NCBI GenBank assembly: GCA_902362705.1
Contig: CABIXK010000001.1
Span: 236,324-300,323 of the forward strand
Source: Rikenellaceae bacterium
GTDB taxonomy: Bacteria; Bacteroidota; Bacteroidia; Bacteroidales; Rikenellaceae
Length of the DNA: 64,000 nucleotides
Reading direction: 5' to 3'
The position numbers were made by a program, and so were the translations under genes. The first letter of the stretch is position 1; every line of letters starts with the position of its first letter. Under the pieces are notes generated by a model that was not told the DNA's origin, searched no databases, and was given only the letters and a program-made list of their open reading frames with translations. Below are positions 26,473 through 35,599 of this stretch, piece after piece.

Positions 26473-27828
26473 GATCCGCTCCAGCCGCCCTACGGTCCGG
26501 GCGATTTCGCGGTCCGTGGGCGCGTGGTCCTTCAGCGCGCCGGCCAGGTACTGCTGGTAGGCGTAGAGGTCGATCATGCCGTGGCCCGAGAGGTTGAAGA
26601 GGATGGTGCGGGGCCTCCCCTCCTCCCTGGCGCGCAGCGCCTCGCGCACGGCCGCGGCGATGGCGTGGGTCGACTCGGGCGCCGGGATGATCCCCTCGGT
26701 GCGGGCGAAGAGCACGCCGGCGCCCAGCGCCTCGGTCTGCGCCACGGACTGCGCCTCGATGTGCCCGTCGCGGAGCAGCTGGCTGACGATCGACCCCGCG
26801 CCGTGGTAGCGCAGGCCGCCCGAGTGGATGTCGGCGGGCTGGAACTCGTGGCCCAGCGTATACATCGGGAGCAGCGGCGTGAGCCCCGCCGTGTCGCCGA
26901 AGTCGTACTGGAAAGCGCCGCGCGTGAGCTTGGGGCAGCTGGCCGGTTCGACGGCCACCACGCGGATGCGCTTCCCCTCGCGGAAGTTGCGGCGCAGGAA
27001 CGGGAAGCCGATCCCGGCGAAGTTGCTGCCGCCGCCGAAGCAGCCGATCACCACGTCGGGCTCGTCGTCGGCCATCTCCATCTGCATGAGGGCCTCCTCG
27101 CCGATGATCGTCTGGTGCAGCAGCACGTGGTTGAGCACGCTGCCCAGGCAGTAGCGTGTGTCCTCGGGGCGCCGCATGGCCGTCTCCACGGCCTCTGAGA
27201 TCGCCAGTCCCAGGCTGCCCGAGCACCCGGGATCGCGATCGAGCGCCGTGCGCCCCGCGGCCGTGAGGCGGCTGGGCGAGGCCACGCAGTCGGCGCCCCA
27301 GGTCGACATCATCAGCCGCCGGTAGGGCTTCTGTTCGTAGCTTACCTTCACCATGAACACCTGCACCTCCATGCCGAAGTGGCGTGCCGCGAAGGCGATG
27401 GAGGTACCCCACTGCCCGGCGCCGGTTTCGGTGGCGAGGCGGCGGATGCCCTGGCGGTGGTTGTAGTAGGCCTGCGGCACGGCCGTGTTGGGCTTGTGTG
27501 AGCCGGCGGGCGAGACGCTCTCGTTCTTGAAGTAGATGCGCGCGGGGGTGTCGAGGGCCTTTTCGAGCTCGATGGCGCGCACGAGCGGCGCGGGACGCCA
27601 GATGCGGTAGAGCGCCTGCACCTGGTCGGGAATCTCGATGTAGCGCTCGGTCGAGAGCTCCTGCGCGGCCAGCTCCTCGGCGAAGAGGACCGACAGATCG
27701 GCGTGCGTCAGTGGCTGCCGCGTCGCGGGGTGGAGCGGCGGCAGCGGCTTGCGGGGCATGTCGGCCACGATGTTGTACCATGCGGAGGGCATGCGGTGCT
27801 CGGGAAGAATGAATTTGCGGGTTTTCAT
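26467..27828 (-). CDS. trpB2: Tryptophan synthase beta-like protein TrpB2
   Basis: A 453-residue fold-type II PLP enzyme of the TrpB2 class, about 50 residues longer than TrpB1. K112 in 'SPAGSHKPNTA' is the PLP lysine, 'GCFGGGSNFAGIGF' is the glycine-rich phosphate loop, and 'EGIIPAPESTHAI' holds the catalytic loop. It joins indole and serine to make tryptophan. TrpB2 often acts without TrpA, and no other trp gene is near. The upstream minus-strand leader encodes a WWW peptide followed by a terminator, direct evidence that the gene is controlled by tryptophan supply. It overlaps the convergent transporter by 6 bases at its 3' end. Confidence 0.92.
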   Translation of the reverse strand: MKTRKFILPEHRMPSAWYNIVADMPRKPLPPLHPATRQPLTHADLSVLFAEELAAQELSTERYIEIPDQVQALYRIWRPAPLVRAIELEKALDTPARIYFKNESVSPAGSHKPNTAVPQAYYNHRQGIRRLATETGAGQWGTSIAFAARHFGMEVQVFMVKVSYEQKPYRRLMMSTWGADCVASPSRLTAAGRTALDRDPGCSGSLGLAISEAVETAMRRPEDTRYCLGSVLNHVLLHQTIIGEEALMQMEMADDEPDVVIGCFGGGSNFAGIGFPFLRRNFREGKRIRVVAVEPASCPKLTRGAFQYDFGDTAGLTPLLPMYTLGHEFQPADIHSGGLRYHGAGSIVSQLLRDGHIEAQSVAQTEALGAGVLFARTEGIIPAPESTHAIAAAVREALRAREEGRPRTILFNLSGHGMIDLYAYQQYLAGALKDHAPTDREIARTVGRLERIL

Positions 27829-27857
27829 ATCGGGTTGTGTTTTCGGGTGTATGCAAA

Positions 27858-27895
27858 GAAAAATCCCGCTGCTTACTGCTCGTAAACAACGGGAT
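27858..27895 (-). terminator. trpB2 attenuator terminator
   Basis: On the minus strand a 14-bp stem (27863-27895, with two G-U pairs and a 5-base loop) is followed by five T's (27859-27863). It lies between the WWW leader peptide and the trpB2 ATG, 30-odd bases before the start codon, which is the position of an attenuator. Confidence 0.85.
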
Positions 27896-27915
27896 GGCTG
27901 GCGATCCTGGCTGGA

Positions 27916-28011
27916 TCAGGCACACGACGGTCCGCACTCATTGTCCACGAGAGTCAACGAGCGCCACCACCAGGCCTGTATGTCGAGATTGCGAATCATC
28001 GATTGCGTCAT
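27916..28011 (-). CDS. trpB2 leader peptide with three tandem Trp codons
   Basis: A 31-codon reading frame on the minus strand starts at ATG 28011 (second ATG in frame at 27999) and ends TGA at 27916. It contains 'QAWWWRS' at residues 12-18, three consecutive TGG codons. It lies directly after a canonical promoter and before a terminator hairpin and trpB2. The TGG run sits just before a 10-bp hairpin (27934-27964), the classic place for ribosome stalling to control folding downstream. Trp is a rare residue, so three in a row in a 31-residue peptide ahead of a Trp gene is very unlikely by chance. Confidence 0.85.
   Translation of the reverse strand: MTQSMIRNLDIQAWWWRSLTLVDNECGPSCA
27934..27964 (-). 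promoter_or_regulatory. Leader hairpin (1:2 pause-type) of the trpB2 attenuator
   Basis: GCGCTCGTTG pairs with CAATGAGTGC over 10 bp with two G-U pairs and an 11-base loop. It starts right after the three Trp codons of the leader peptide, as expected for a pause structure that a stalled ribosome would melt. Confidence 0.65.
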
Positions 28012-28018
28012 GCGACGA

Positions 28019-28049
28019 CAAATATAGTGCCTCGCCGGCGAAAAACAAA
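28019..28049 (-). promoter_or_regulatory. trpB2 leader promoter
   Basis: On the minus strand TATATTTG (28019-28026) is an exact -7 box and TTTG (28046-28049) lies 19 bases upstream. Predicted start is at about the leader-peptide ATG (28011), so the first ATG may be at the very 5' end and the ATG at 27999 may be used. Confidence 0.8.
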
Positions 28050-28106
28050 TTTTCGGCGCGGAAAATTTCGGCACCTATGTATAGAGCGATTTCGTGAAAA
28101 AATAAT

Positions 28107-28114
28107 TACCTTTG
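28107..28114 (+). promoter_or_regulatory. -7 box of pheT
   Basis: TACCTTTG matches TAnnTTTG exactly, 37 bases before the pheT ATG. It is about 80 bases from the divergent trpB2 promoter. Confidence 0.6.
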
Positions 28115-28150
28115 TTCGATTTTTTGCCTTACGAACAAAATTCAACCGCT

Positions 28151-30616
28151 ATGAATATCTCCTACAACTGGCTCAAGCGCTACATCGAGACCGACCTTCC
28201 GGCCGAGCGTATCGCTGAAATTCTGACGGACATAGGCCTCGAGGTCGAGGGCTTCGAGAAGATCGAGACCATCCGCGGCGGCCTGCAGGGCGTCGTGGTC
28301 GGCCATGTGCTCACCTCGGTCGACCATCCCCAGTCGGACCACCTCCACATCACCACGGTCGACGTCGGCGCCGCCGAACCGCTGCAGATCGTCTGCGGCG
28401 CGCCCAATTGCCGTGCCGGGCTGAAGGTGCTGTGCGCTACGGTGGGTGCGGTGCTCTATCCCGACGGCGGCGAGGAGGCCTTCAAGATCAAGCGCTCGAA
28501 GATCCGCGGCGTCGAGTCGCTGGGCATGCTCTGCGCCGAGGACGAGCTGGGCATCGGCTCGGCCCACGACGGCATCATGGAGCTTCCGGCCGACGCGCCG
28601 GTGGGCATGCCGGCCAAGGAGTATCTCCATGTCGAGGATGACTACCTGATCGCCATCGGTCTGACGCCCAACCGCGTCGACGCGGCGTCGCACATCGGCG
28701 TGGCGCGCGACCTGGCGGCCTACCTGCGCAGCCGCGGCGAGCGTGCCGAGGTGCGGATGCCCGACGTCTCGGCCTTCGCCGTGGACAACCATGACCTGGA
28801 GGTGAAGATCCGCGTGGAGAACGCCGAGGCCTGCCCGCGCTATGCCGGCGTGACCGTCGCGGGCTGCAAGGTCGGCCCCTCGCCCGAGTGGATGCAGAAC
28901 TGCCTGCGCGCCGCGGGCATCCACCCCAAGAACAATCTGGTCGACATCACCAACTTCGTGCTCTTCGAGCTGGGACAGCCCCTGCACGCCTTCGACGCCT
29001 CGAAGATCGAGGGCGGCGAGGTGGTCGTGCGCACTTGCGCCGAGGGCACGCCCTTCGTGACGCTCGACGGCGTGGAGCGCAAGCTCACGGCCGACGACCT
29101 CGTGATCTGCTCGGCCGAGCGCCCGATGTGCATCGCCGGCGTCTTCGGCGGTCTGGATTCGGGCATCTCGGACCGGACGGTCGACGTCTTCATCGAGAGC
29201 GCCTATTTCAATCCCGTGTGGGTGCGCAAGACGGCCAAGCGCTTCGGGCTGAACACCGACTCGTCGTTCCGCTTCGAACGCGGCATCGATCCCCGCATGC
29301 AGGTCTACGCCGCCAAGCGCGCCGCCCTGCTGATGAAGGAGCTGGCCGGCGGCACCATCTCCAGCGAGATCGCCGACCTCTGCCCCGTGCCGGCCGGGGA
29401 TTTCCGCTTCGACGTCTCGCCCGCGCGTATGAACGCGCTCGTGGGCAAGGAGATTCCCGACGAGACCGTGCGCACGATCCTCGAGGCGCTCGAGGTGCGG
29501 ATCGTCGCCGAGCACGACGGCGTGTGGAGCGTGGCCGTGCCCCCCTACCGCGTCGACGTGCAGCGCGAGGCCGACCTGGTGGAGGAGATCCTGCGCATCT
29601 ACGGCTACAACAACGTGGAGATCCCCTCGCGCGTGCGCTCGACGGTGGCCTATGCGCCGCGTCCCGACCGCAACCGCCTGATGAATCTTGCGGCCGATTT
29701 CCTCACGGCCAACGGCTATACGGAGATCATGTCCAACTCGCTGACCAAAGGCGCCTACTACGAGGGGCTGACCGGCTACCCCGCCGAGCGCTGCGTGAAG
29801 ATCCTCAACCCGCTGAGCGCCGACCTGAACGTCATGCGGCAGACGCTGCTCTTCAACATGCTGGAGGCCGTGGAGCTCAACGCCAACCGCAAGAACGGAG
29901 ACCTGAAGCTCTACGAGTTCGGCAACTGCTACTTCTACGACGCCGAGAAGCGCTCCGAGGAGTGCCCCACGGCCGCCTACTCGGAGGAGTACCGCCTGGC
30001 GATGGCCGTGACCGGCACGGCGCAGCCCGCGTCGTGGAACGCGAAGCCGGTCAAGGCGTCGTTCTTCACGCTGCGCGCCATGGCCGAGAAGCTGCTGCGC
30101 CGCTTCGGCATCGACATCTATGCGCTCAAGGCGGAGACGCTGCACGACGATCTGCTGAGCGAGGCGCTCTCGATGACGCTGGGGAACAAGGAGCTGCTGC
30201 GTATCGGCGCGGTGGGCGCCAAGGTCCGCCGCGCGCTGGGCGTCAAGCAGGAGGTCTTCTATCTGGAGATGAACTTCGACGCGCTGGTCCGCTCGACCAA
30301 GAAGCACCGCATCGCGGTCGAGGAGCTCTCGAAGTTCCCCGAGGTGAAGCGCGACCTGGCGCTGCTGGTCGACCGCGAGGTGACCTTCTCGGCGCTGCGC
30401 GACGCGGCCTTCGCGGCCGAGCGCAAGCTGCTCAAGAGCGTCTCGCTCTTCGACGTATACGAGGGCGACAAGCTGCCCGAGGGTAAGAAATCCTACGCCC
30501 TGAACTTCGTGCTGGAGGACAAGACGCGCACGCTCGACGATCGGACGATCGAGCGCGTGATGGCGGCGCTCGCGCGGCAGTTCGAGCAGCGCTGCGGCGC
30601 GCAGGTGCGCTGCTGA
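28151..30616 (+). CDS. pheT: Phenylalanyl-tRNA synthetase beta subunit
   Basis: An 821-residue synthetase subunit of standard bacterial length. In order: N-terminal segment 'MNISYNWLKRYIETDLP', OB-fold tRNA-binding domain (~40-150), B3/B4 editing domain with 'LFELGQPLHAFDASKI', B5 domains, a core catalytic-like domain ('RPDRNRLMNLAADFLTANGY') and the C-terminal anticodon-binding FDX-ACB domain ('ELSKFPEVKRDLALLVDREV'). It pairs with PheS, which is not in the window. ATG 28151 fits the family start; an in-frame earlier start at 28112 lies inside the -7 box. The gene is single, ended by a terminator at 30637. Confidence 0.97.
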   Translation: MNISYNWLKRYIETDLPAERIAEILTDIGLEVEGFEKIETIRGGLQGVVVGHVLTSVDHPQSDHLHITTVDVGAAEPLQIVCGAPNCRAGLKVLCATVGAVLYPDGGEEAFKIKRSKIRGVESLGMLCAEDELGIGSAHDGIMELPADAPVGMPAKEYLHVEDDYLIAIGLTPNRVDAASHIGVARDLAAYLRSRGERAEVRMPDVSAFAVDNHDLEVKIRVENAEACPRYAGVTVAGCKVGPSPEWMQNCLRAAGIHPKNNLVDITNFVLFELGQPLHAFDASKIEGGEVVVRTCAEGTPFVTLDGVERKLTADDLVICSAERPMCIAGVFGGLDSGISDRTVDVFIESAYFNPVWVRKTAKRFGLNTDSSFRFERGIDPRMQVYAAKRAALLMKELAGGTISSEIADLCPVPAGDFRFDVSPARMNALVGKEIPDETVRTILEALEVRIVAEHDGVWSVAVPPYRVDVQREADLVEEILRIYGYNNVEIPSRVRSTVAYAPRPDRNRLMNLAADFLTANGYTEIMSNSLTKGAYYEGLTGYPAERCVKILNPLSADLNVMRQTLLFNMLEAVELNANRKNGDLKLYEFGNCYFYDAEKRSEECPTAAYSEEYRLAMAVTGTAQPASWNAKPVKASFFTLRAMAEKLLRRFGIDIYALKAETLHDDLLSEALSMTLGNKELLRIGAVGAKVRRALGVKQEVFYLEMNFDALVRSTKKHRIAVEELSKFPEVKRDLALLVDREVTFSALRDAAFAAERKLLKSVSLFDVYEGDKLPEGKKSYALNFVLEDKTRTLDDRTIERVMAALARQFEQRCGAQVRC

Positions 30617-30636
30617 CCCTGACACGCAGCGCGAAG

Positions 30637-30671
30637 AAAAGGCCCGGCGGAGAGATCCGTCGGGCCTTTTT
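30637..30671. terminator. Intrinsic terminator after pheT, bidirectional
   Basis: A 14-bp A/T-flanked stem with one G-U pair and a 6-base loop; four T's close the stem and one more follows. It separates the convergent pheT and GH20 genes. Confidence 0.85.
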
Positions 30672-30681
30672 GCGCACTGAC

Positions 30682-32835
30682 CTATAGTGCCGGCTTGATG
30701 CGCGGGGGCTGGATCGTCACGTAGGGCGTGCCGTTGTCGTCGCACGTGGAGACTATTCGCACGGCCCGCACCGCGCGGTCGGGGTGCAGCGTCGCGCTGC
30801 CCTGCCGCAGCTCGCCCGCCGGGTGGAAAGTACGGCCGTCGTAGGAGACCTCGACGCGGCCCGTGGTGATGATCGTCTTGGGGAGCTGGCGGTTGCCCGT
30901 CTGGAGGAACATCTCGCGGCAGCGCACCGGCTGGGCGAAGGTGTAGAGCACCCAGTCGCCCTGGCGGCAGGCGCGGGTCGTGCGCGAGAGGCCGCGGTAG
31001 CGCTCGGCGTTGGCGTAGGGGAAGCGGCGGCTCTCGCCCATCGAGGTGGTGATCGCCACCTCGGGGGCGATCGTGCGGTAGTAGGAGCGCCCGGCGACAT
31101 AGGGGCTGCGGGCCGTCGCGCGGCGGCTGAAGAAGCGCATGCGCGGCGCCTCGGCGGCCGGCACGGGGCCGCGGTAGCGCTCGGGCGCGCCCCCGTCGGC
31201 GACCTGCCAGAGCTCGGAGCCGTCGTCGGTCGAGAGGTGCATCATCGCGTCGCGCACCTCCAGGCGCGGGGGGAAGAGTCGGAAGCGGATGCCCATGGCG
31301 GCCATGCGGTCGTAGTGCGCGTCGGTCAGCTCGCGGCGGTAGGCCTCCCACCCCTGCTCGTTGCCGCTCCAGGCGATGCGCGCGAGGGCGCAGATGCGCG
31401 GGAAAGTCATGTAGTCGAGGTAGTCGGGGCGCTCGGGGTCGTGCGAGATGTAGGCCTCGCTGAAGAAGGCGCCCTGGAGGCCGATCACGTGCTTCATCTG
31501 CTCGGGCGTGAAGCCGCAGCCGGCGGGGTCGAACCCGTAGGTCTTGCGGGCGTCGAAGATGCCGGCCCAGTCGTGACCGTCCTCCTCGGGGCTCTGGCGC
31601 ATGTCGAAATAGAAGCTCTCGCCCGGCATGACCACCGTGGCGTAGCCCTTGGCCGTGGCGTCGAGCGAGGCACGGACGCTCTCCCATCCGTAGACGCGCG
31701 CCTCGCGGCCGAGCCTCCCGCTCTTGGCCGCCTCGTTCCACACGGCGGGCCGCTTGCCGTGGCGCGCGAGGATGGCGGCGACGCGCTCCATGAAGAGATC
31801 CTCGAGCGCGTGGGCGTCGGCAAGGCCGCGGCGGCGCATCAGGGCCCGGCAGTCGGGACAGCGCTCCCACTGCGAGGTCTCCACCTCGTCGCCGCCCACG
31901 TGGATATACTCCGAGGGGAAGAGCGCGCAGAGCTCGCCCAGGATGTCGTCGAGCAGCGCGTAGTTCTCCTCGCGGGCCACGCACCAGGCCGAGCGGTAGT
32001 CGTAGCCGTTGGTCGAAACCGTGTCGGGCGGGTAGTTGCAGCGGATCTCGGGGCGCACGGAGGCGATGCAGCGGCTGTGGCCCGGCAGGTCGATCTCGGG
32101 GATGATCTCGATGTTGCGCAGGGCGGCGTAGTCGATCAGGCTGCGCATCTCGTCCTGTGTGAAGTAGCCGCCGTACTTCTCGTCCCACTTGCCGTAGACC
32201 GGGCGCACGGGCGAGTCGCCGCCGCGGAAGCCGCCCACGGCCGCCAGCTCGGGGTGCGAGCGGATCTCGATGCGCCACCCCTCGTCGTCCGACAGGTGCA
32301 GGTGCAGCTTGTTGATGTTGTGGTAGGAAAGCAGGTCGATATAGCGCTTCAGCGCGGGGGCGTCGATCCACGTGCGCGCCAGGTCGAGCATCATGCCCCT
32401 GTAGGCGAAGCGGGGTGCGTCGTCGATGCGGCAGCAGGCCACCGAGGTGCCGGCCTCGAGGCCGCGGCACGCGTAGACCTCCGCAGGCAGCAGGCGGAAG
32501 AGCTGCTGCAGGCCGTTGAAGACACCGCCCGGCGAGGGGGCGCGGAGGAGGATGCGCTCGGGGGCGATGTCGAGCGCGTAGCCTTCGGCCGGCAGGTCGA
32601 GGGTCGGGTCGAGGAGCAGCACTACGGCTCCGTCGGCCGTGCGGCGCTCCTCGACGCGGCAGCCGAGGTAGGGGGCGGCGTAGCGGGCCAGCGGCAGCAG
32701 CTCGCGATCGGCCGCGAGGGTCGTTGCGGGGCCGAAGACGAAGCGGCCCGCAGCGGGCGAGAGGCTGCGGGCCGCCGGCTGGGCCCGGAGGCCTGCGGCG
32801 AGGAGCAGGGCGAGGATCGTGAGCAGGGATTTCAT
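30682..32835 (-). CDS. GH20 beta-N-acetylhexosaminidase
   Basis: A 717-residue secreted enzyme (signal peptide ending 'GLRAQ', about residue 19). Residues ~20-140 are the GH20 N-terminal alpha/beta domain; the barrel covers ~145-500, with 'FAYRGMMLDLARTWID' at its start and the catalytic D316-E317 pair in 'YIHVGGDEVETSQW'. The C-terminal ~180 residues include an F5/8-type discoidin-like stretch ('RGLSRTTRACRQGDWVLYTF', 'VEVSYDGRTFHPAGE'). It removes terminal GlcNAc/GalNAc from host or microbial glycans by substrate-assisted catalysis. It is followed by the pheT terminator and preceded by a -7 box. Confidence 0.94.
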   Translation of the reverse strand: MKSLLTILALLLAAGLRAQPAARSLSPAAGRFVFGPATTLAADRELLPLARYAAPYLGCRVEERRTADGAVVLLLDPTLDLPAEGYALDIAPERILLRAPSPGGVFNGLQQLFRLLPAEVYACRGLEAGTSVACCRIDDAPRFAYRGMMLDLARTWIDAPALKRYIDLLSYHNINKLHLHLSDDEGWRIEIRSHPELAAVGGFRGGDSPVRPVYGKWDEKYGGYFTQDEMRSLIDYAALRNIEIIPEIDLPGHSRCIASVRPEIRCNYPPDTVSTNGYDYRSAWCVAREENYALLDDILGELCALFPSEYIHVGGDEVETSQWERCPDCRALMRRRGLADAHALEDLFMERVAAILARHGKRPAVWNEAAKSGRLGREARVYGWESVRASLDATAKGYATVVMPGESFYFDMRQSPEEDGHDWAGIFDARKTYGFDPAGCGFTPEQMKHVIGLQGAFFSEAYISHDPERPDYLDYMTFPRICALARIAWSGNEQGWEAYRRELTDAHYDRMAAMGIRFRLFPPRLEVRDAMMHLSTDDGSELWQVADGGAPERYRGPVPAAEAPRMRFFSRRATARSPYVAGRSYYRTIAPEVAITTSMGESRRFPYANAERYRGLSRTTRACRQGDWVLYTFAQPVRCREMFLQTGNRQLPKTIITTGRVEVSYDGRTFHPAGELRQGSATLHPDRAVRAVRIVSTCDDNGTPYVTIQPPRIKPAL

Positions 32836-32858
32836 GCGGATCGGGGGTTGATGGACGA

Positions 32859-32866
32859 CAAAAATA
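32859..32866 (-). promoter_or_regulatory. -7 box of the GH20 gene
   Basis: TATTTTTG on the minus strand, an exact TAnnTTTG match 24 bases upstream of the ATG. Confidence 0.55.
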
Positions 32867-32910
32867 GCCAAAAAATCCCGCTTGGCAGGTCGGAGTCGCC
32901 GGTTTTTGTT

Positions 32911-32918
32911 TATTTTTG
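32911..32918 (+). promoter_or_regulatory. -7 box of the 4-alpha-glucanotransferase gene
   Basis: TATTTTTG, an exact TAnnTTTG match 24 bases upstream of the first ATG. It is divergent from the GH20 promoter 45 bases away. Confidence 0.55.
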
Positions 32919-32941
32919 TATACGTTTGACGAAACGATCGA

Positions 32942-35530
32942 ATGACCATGAAACTGACTTTCACTATCGAATACCGCACGGCATGGGGCGAAGCGCTCGT
33001 GCTGCGCCTGGGCGACCGACGCATCGCCATGCGCTATGCCGACGGCGGCGTGTGGAGCGCCGAGGTCGACGACCTTCCCGCAGGGGTCTGCGAATACGGC
33101 TACGAGGTGGAGCGCGACGGGCGCTGCGTTCGCCGCGAGTGGCGCAGCCACACCCTGGAGCTGCCCGCCGGCGCGTCGTGCGTCGGCCGCCGCGACCTCT
33201 GGCAGGATCGCGACGACGAGGCCCCCTTCTACGCTTCGGCCTTCACGCGCGGCATCTTCTCGCGCGACGCGTCCTCCGCGCCGCAAACGACCGAGGGGTG
33301 GACGCTGTGCGTCGCATGCCCTACGGTGCGCCCCGACGAGGTGCTGGCCATAGCGGGCAACGGCCGCGAGCTGGACGACTGGCGGCGCATCGTGCCCCTT
33401 TCGGACGGCGCGTTTCCCGAGTGGAGCCTGACGCTCGCGGGCGGCGAGGCGATCGAATACAAGCTGCTCGTCGCCGATCGCCGGACGCTGGAGCCCCGCC
33501 TCTGGGAGGAGGGCGGGAACCGCCGTTGCGAGGCGCTGCCGCGGGGCGAGAGCCGCATCGAGGAGCTGCGGCCCCGCTTCGCACCCCGCCACTGGCGCGG
33601 GGCCGGCACGGCGATCCCCGTCTTCTCGCTCCGCACGGAGGAGGATTTCGGCATCGGCGAATTCCTCGACCTCAAGCAGCTGGTCGACTGGGCCGCCGCC
33701 ACGGGTCAGCGCATCCTCCAGCTGCTGCCGATCAACGACACGACGATAACCGGCACGTGGGAGGACTCCTACCCCTACAACGCCAACTCGTCGTTCGCCC
33801 TGCACCCCCAATTCATCCGCCTGACCGAGGCCGGGGTCGAGGCCGACGCCGAATACCGCGGCATGCAGGCCGAGCTCAACGCCCTCGCGGAGGTCGACTA
33901 CGAGCGGGTCAACGCCGCCAAGGAGGCGCTGCTGCGCCGCGCCTATGCGCAGCACGGCGCCCGCACGGCCGCGAGCGACGACTACCGCGCGTTCGTGGAG
34001 GCCAATCGCTCGTGGCTCGTCCCCTACGCCGTGTTCCGCTCGCTGCGCGACCGCTATGCGACGGCCGACTTCTCGCAGTGGGGCGAGATGGCGCAGTACG
34101 ACGACAGCCGCGTGGAGGCCTACTGCCGCCAGGAGGCCGGGGAGGTCGGGTTCCACTGCTACGTGCAGTACCACCTCCACCTCCAGCTCTCGGAGGTGTG
34201 CCGCTACGCCCACGCCCACGGCGTGGTGCTCAAGGGCGACCTGCCCATCGGCGTGAGCCGCACGAGCGCCGATGCGTGGCGCTCGCCCGAGCTCTTCCAC
34301 ATGGATTCGCAGGCCGGGGCGCCGCCCGACGCCTTCGCGGCCATGGGGCAGAACTGGGGTTTCCCGACCTACAACTGGGAGCGCATGGCACGCGACGGCT
34401 ATGCCTGGTGGTGCGCCCGCCTGAAGAAGATGGCCGAGTACTTCGACGCCTACCGCATCGACCACATCCTCGGGTTCTTCCGCATATGGGAGATCCCGGC
34501 TCATGCCGTGCACGGGCTGCTGGGCCACTTCAACCCCGCCCTGCCCTACTCGGCCGACGAACTGCGCGCGGCGGGCTTCGACACCTCGGGCGGGCGCTAC
34601 GCCCGTCCCGAGACGTGGGACTGGGTGCTCGACACCCTCTTCGGCCCCTATGCCGGCGAGGTGCGCGCGACCTGTCTCTGCGACGGGCGCCTGCGCCCCG
34701 AATACGCCACGCAGCGGCAGATCGTGGCCCGCATAGCGGGCGACGACGAGCGCTCGACGCGCATCCGCGAGGGGCTGATGGCGCTGCTCGACGACGTGCT
34801 CTTCGTGGAGGATCCGCGCCGCGAGGGCCACTACCACCCCCGTATCGGCGCGCAGCATACGCTCGCTTACCGGGCCCTCGACGACGGGCTCAGGCGCGCC
34901 TTCGACCGCCTGCACGACGACTTCTTCTTCCGCCGCCACAACGACTTCTGGCGCGAGTCGGCGCTGCGCAAGCTCCCGGCCATCCTCTCGGCGTCGGGCA
35001 TGCTGACCTGCGGCGAGGACCTGGGCATGATTCCCGACAGCGTGCCGGCGACGATGCACGAGCTGCGCATCCTATCGCTCGAGATCCAGCGCATGCCCAA
35101 GTCGCCCGACGAGACCTTCGCCTCTCCGGCCCGCTACCCCTATCTGTCGGTCTGCACCACCTCGACCCACGATATGAACCCGCTGCGCGCCTGGTGGCGC
35201 GAGGATCGGCCGCTCACGGAGCGCTTCTACGGGGAGGTGCTCGGCGAGCGGGGCGAGGCACCGGCCGACTGCACGCCCGAGCTCTGCCGCCGCATCGTGG
35301 AGATGCACCTCGCGTCGCCGGCCATGCTCGTCGTCCTGCCGTGGCAGGACTGGATGTCGACCGACGGGGCGCTGCGCCTCGCTGATCCCGAGCGCGAGCG
35401 GATCAACGTGCCGGCCATCCCCCGCTACTACTGGCGCTACCGCATGCACCTGACCGTCGAGCGGCTGCTCGGCGAGGAGGCCTTCAACGCGGCCATGCGC
35501 GCGGCCATCGCGGGCAGCGGACGGAGCTGA
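32942..35530 (+). CDS. malQ: GH77 4-alpha-glucanotransferase with N-terminal CBM20 modules
   Basis: An 862-residue cytoplasmic amylomaltase, much longer than E. coli MalQ because two starch-binding-type modules precede the barrel: the first at ~1-100 ('LTFTIEYRTAWGEALVL'), the second at ~115-200 ('EVLAIAGNGRELDDWRRI'). The GH77 barrel begins near 'GTAIPVFSLRTEEDFGIGEF'. The nucleophile is about D507 in 'YRIDHILGFFRIWE' and the acid/base about E692 in 'TCGEDLGMIPDSVP'. The enzyme transfers glucan segments between maltodextrins and resembles plant DPE2. It has no signal peptide. It lies beside the starch locus and would process imported maltodextrins. ATG 32942 or 32948 may be the start. Confidence 0.93.
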   Translation: MTMKLTFTIEYRTAWGEALVLRLGDRRIAMRYADGGVWSAEVDDLPAGVCEYGYEVERDGRCVRREWRSHTLELPAGASCVGRRDLWQDRDDEAPFYASAFTRGIFSRDASSAPQTTEGWTLCVACPTVRPDEVLAIAGNGRELDDWRRIVPLSDGAFPEWSLTLAGGEAIEYKLLVADRRTLEPRLWEEGGNRRCEALPRGESRIEELRPRFAPRHWRGAGTAIPVFSLRTEEDFGIGEFLDLKQLVDWAAATGQRILQLLPINDTTITGTWEDSYPYNANSSFALHPQFIRLTEAGVEADAEYRGMQAELNALAEVDYERVNAAKEALLRRAYAQHGARTAASDDYRAFVEANRSWLVPYAVFRSLRDRYATADFSQWGEMAQYDDSRVEAYCRQEAGEVGFHCYVQYHLHLQLSEVCRYAHAHGVVLKGDLPIGVSRTSADAWRSPELFHMDSQAGAPPDAFAAMGQNWGFPTYNWERMARDGYAWWCARLKKMAEYFDAYRIDHILGFFRIWEIPAHAVHGLLGHFNPALPYSADELRAAGFDTSGGRYARPETWDWVLDTLFGPYAGEVRATCLCDGRLRPEYATQRQIVARIAGDDERSTRIREGLMALLDDVLFVEDPRREGHYHPRIGAQHTLAYRALDDGLRRAFDRLHDDFFFRRHNDFWRESALRKLPAILSASGMLTCGEDLGMIPDSVPATMHELRILSLEIQRMPKSPDETFASPARYPYLSVCTTSTHDMNPLRAWWREDRPLTERFYGEVLGERGEAPADCTPELCRRIVEMHLASPAMLVVLPWQDWMSTDGALRLADPERERINVPAIPRYYWRYRMHLTVERLLGEEAFNAAMRAAIAGSGRS

Positions 35531-35550
35531 TACCTGCTATTCTTATAATG

Positions 35551-35583
35551 AAAACGCCGGCACTCGCAGTGCCGGCGTTTTTC
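35551..35583. terminator. Intrinsic bidirectional terminator
   Basis: A perfect 14-bp stem (35551-35564 with 35568-35581) with a 3-base loop, A-run on the left and T-run on the right, between the convergent glucanotransferase and response-regulator genes. Confidence 0.9.
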
Positions 35584-35599
35584 GTGGGTACGGTGTGCG

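Noticed and set aside
28142..35059. A 2305-codon minus-strand open frame over pheT, GH20 and the glucanotransferase
   Set aside because: It runs through terminators and through genes on both strands. Only the GH20 part (30682-32835) in a different frame is real. The long frame is a base-composition artefact.
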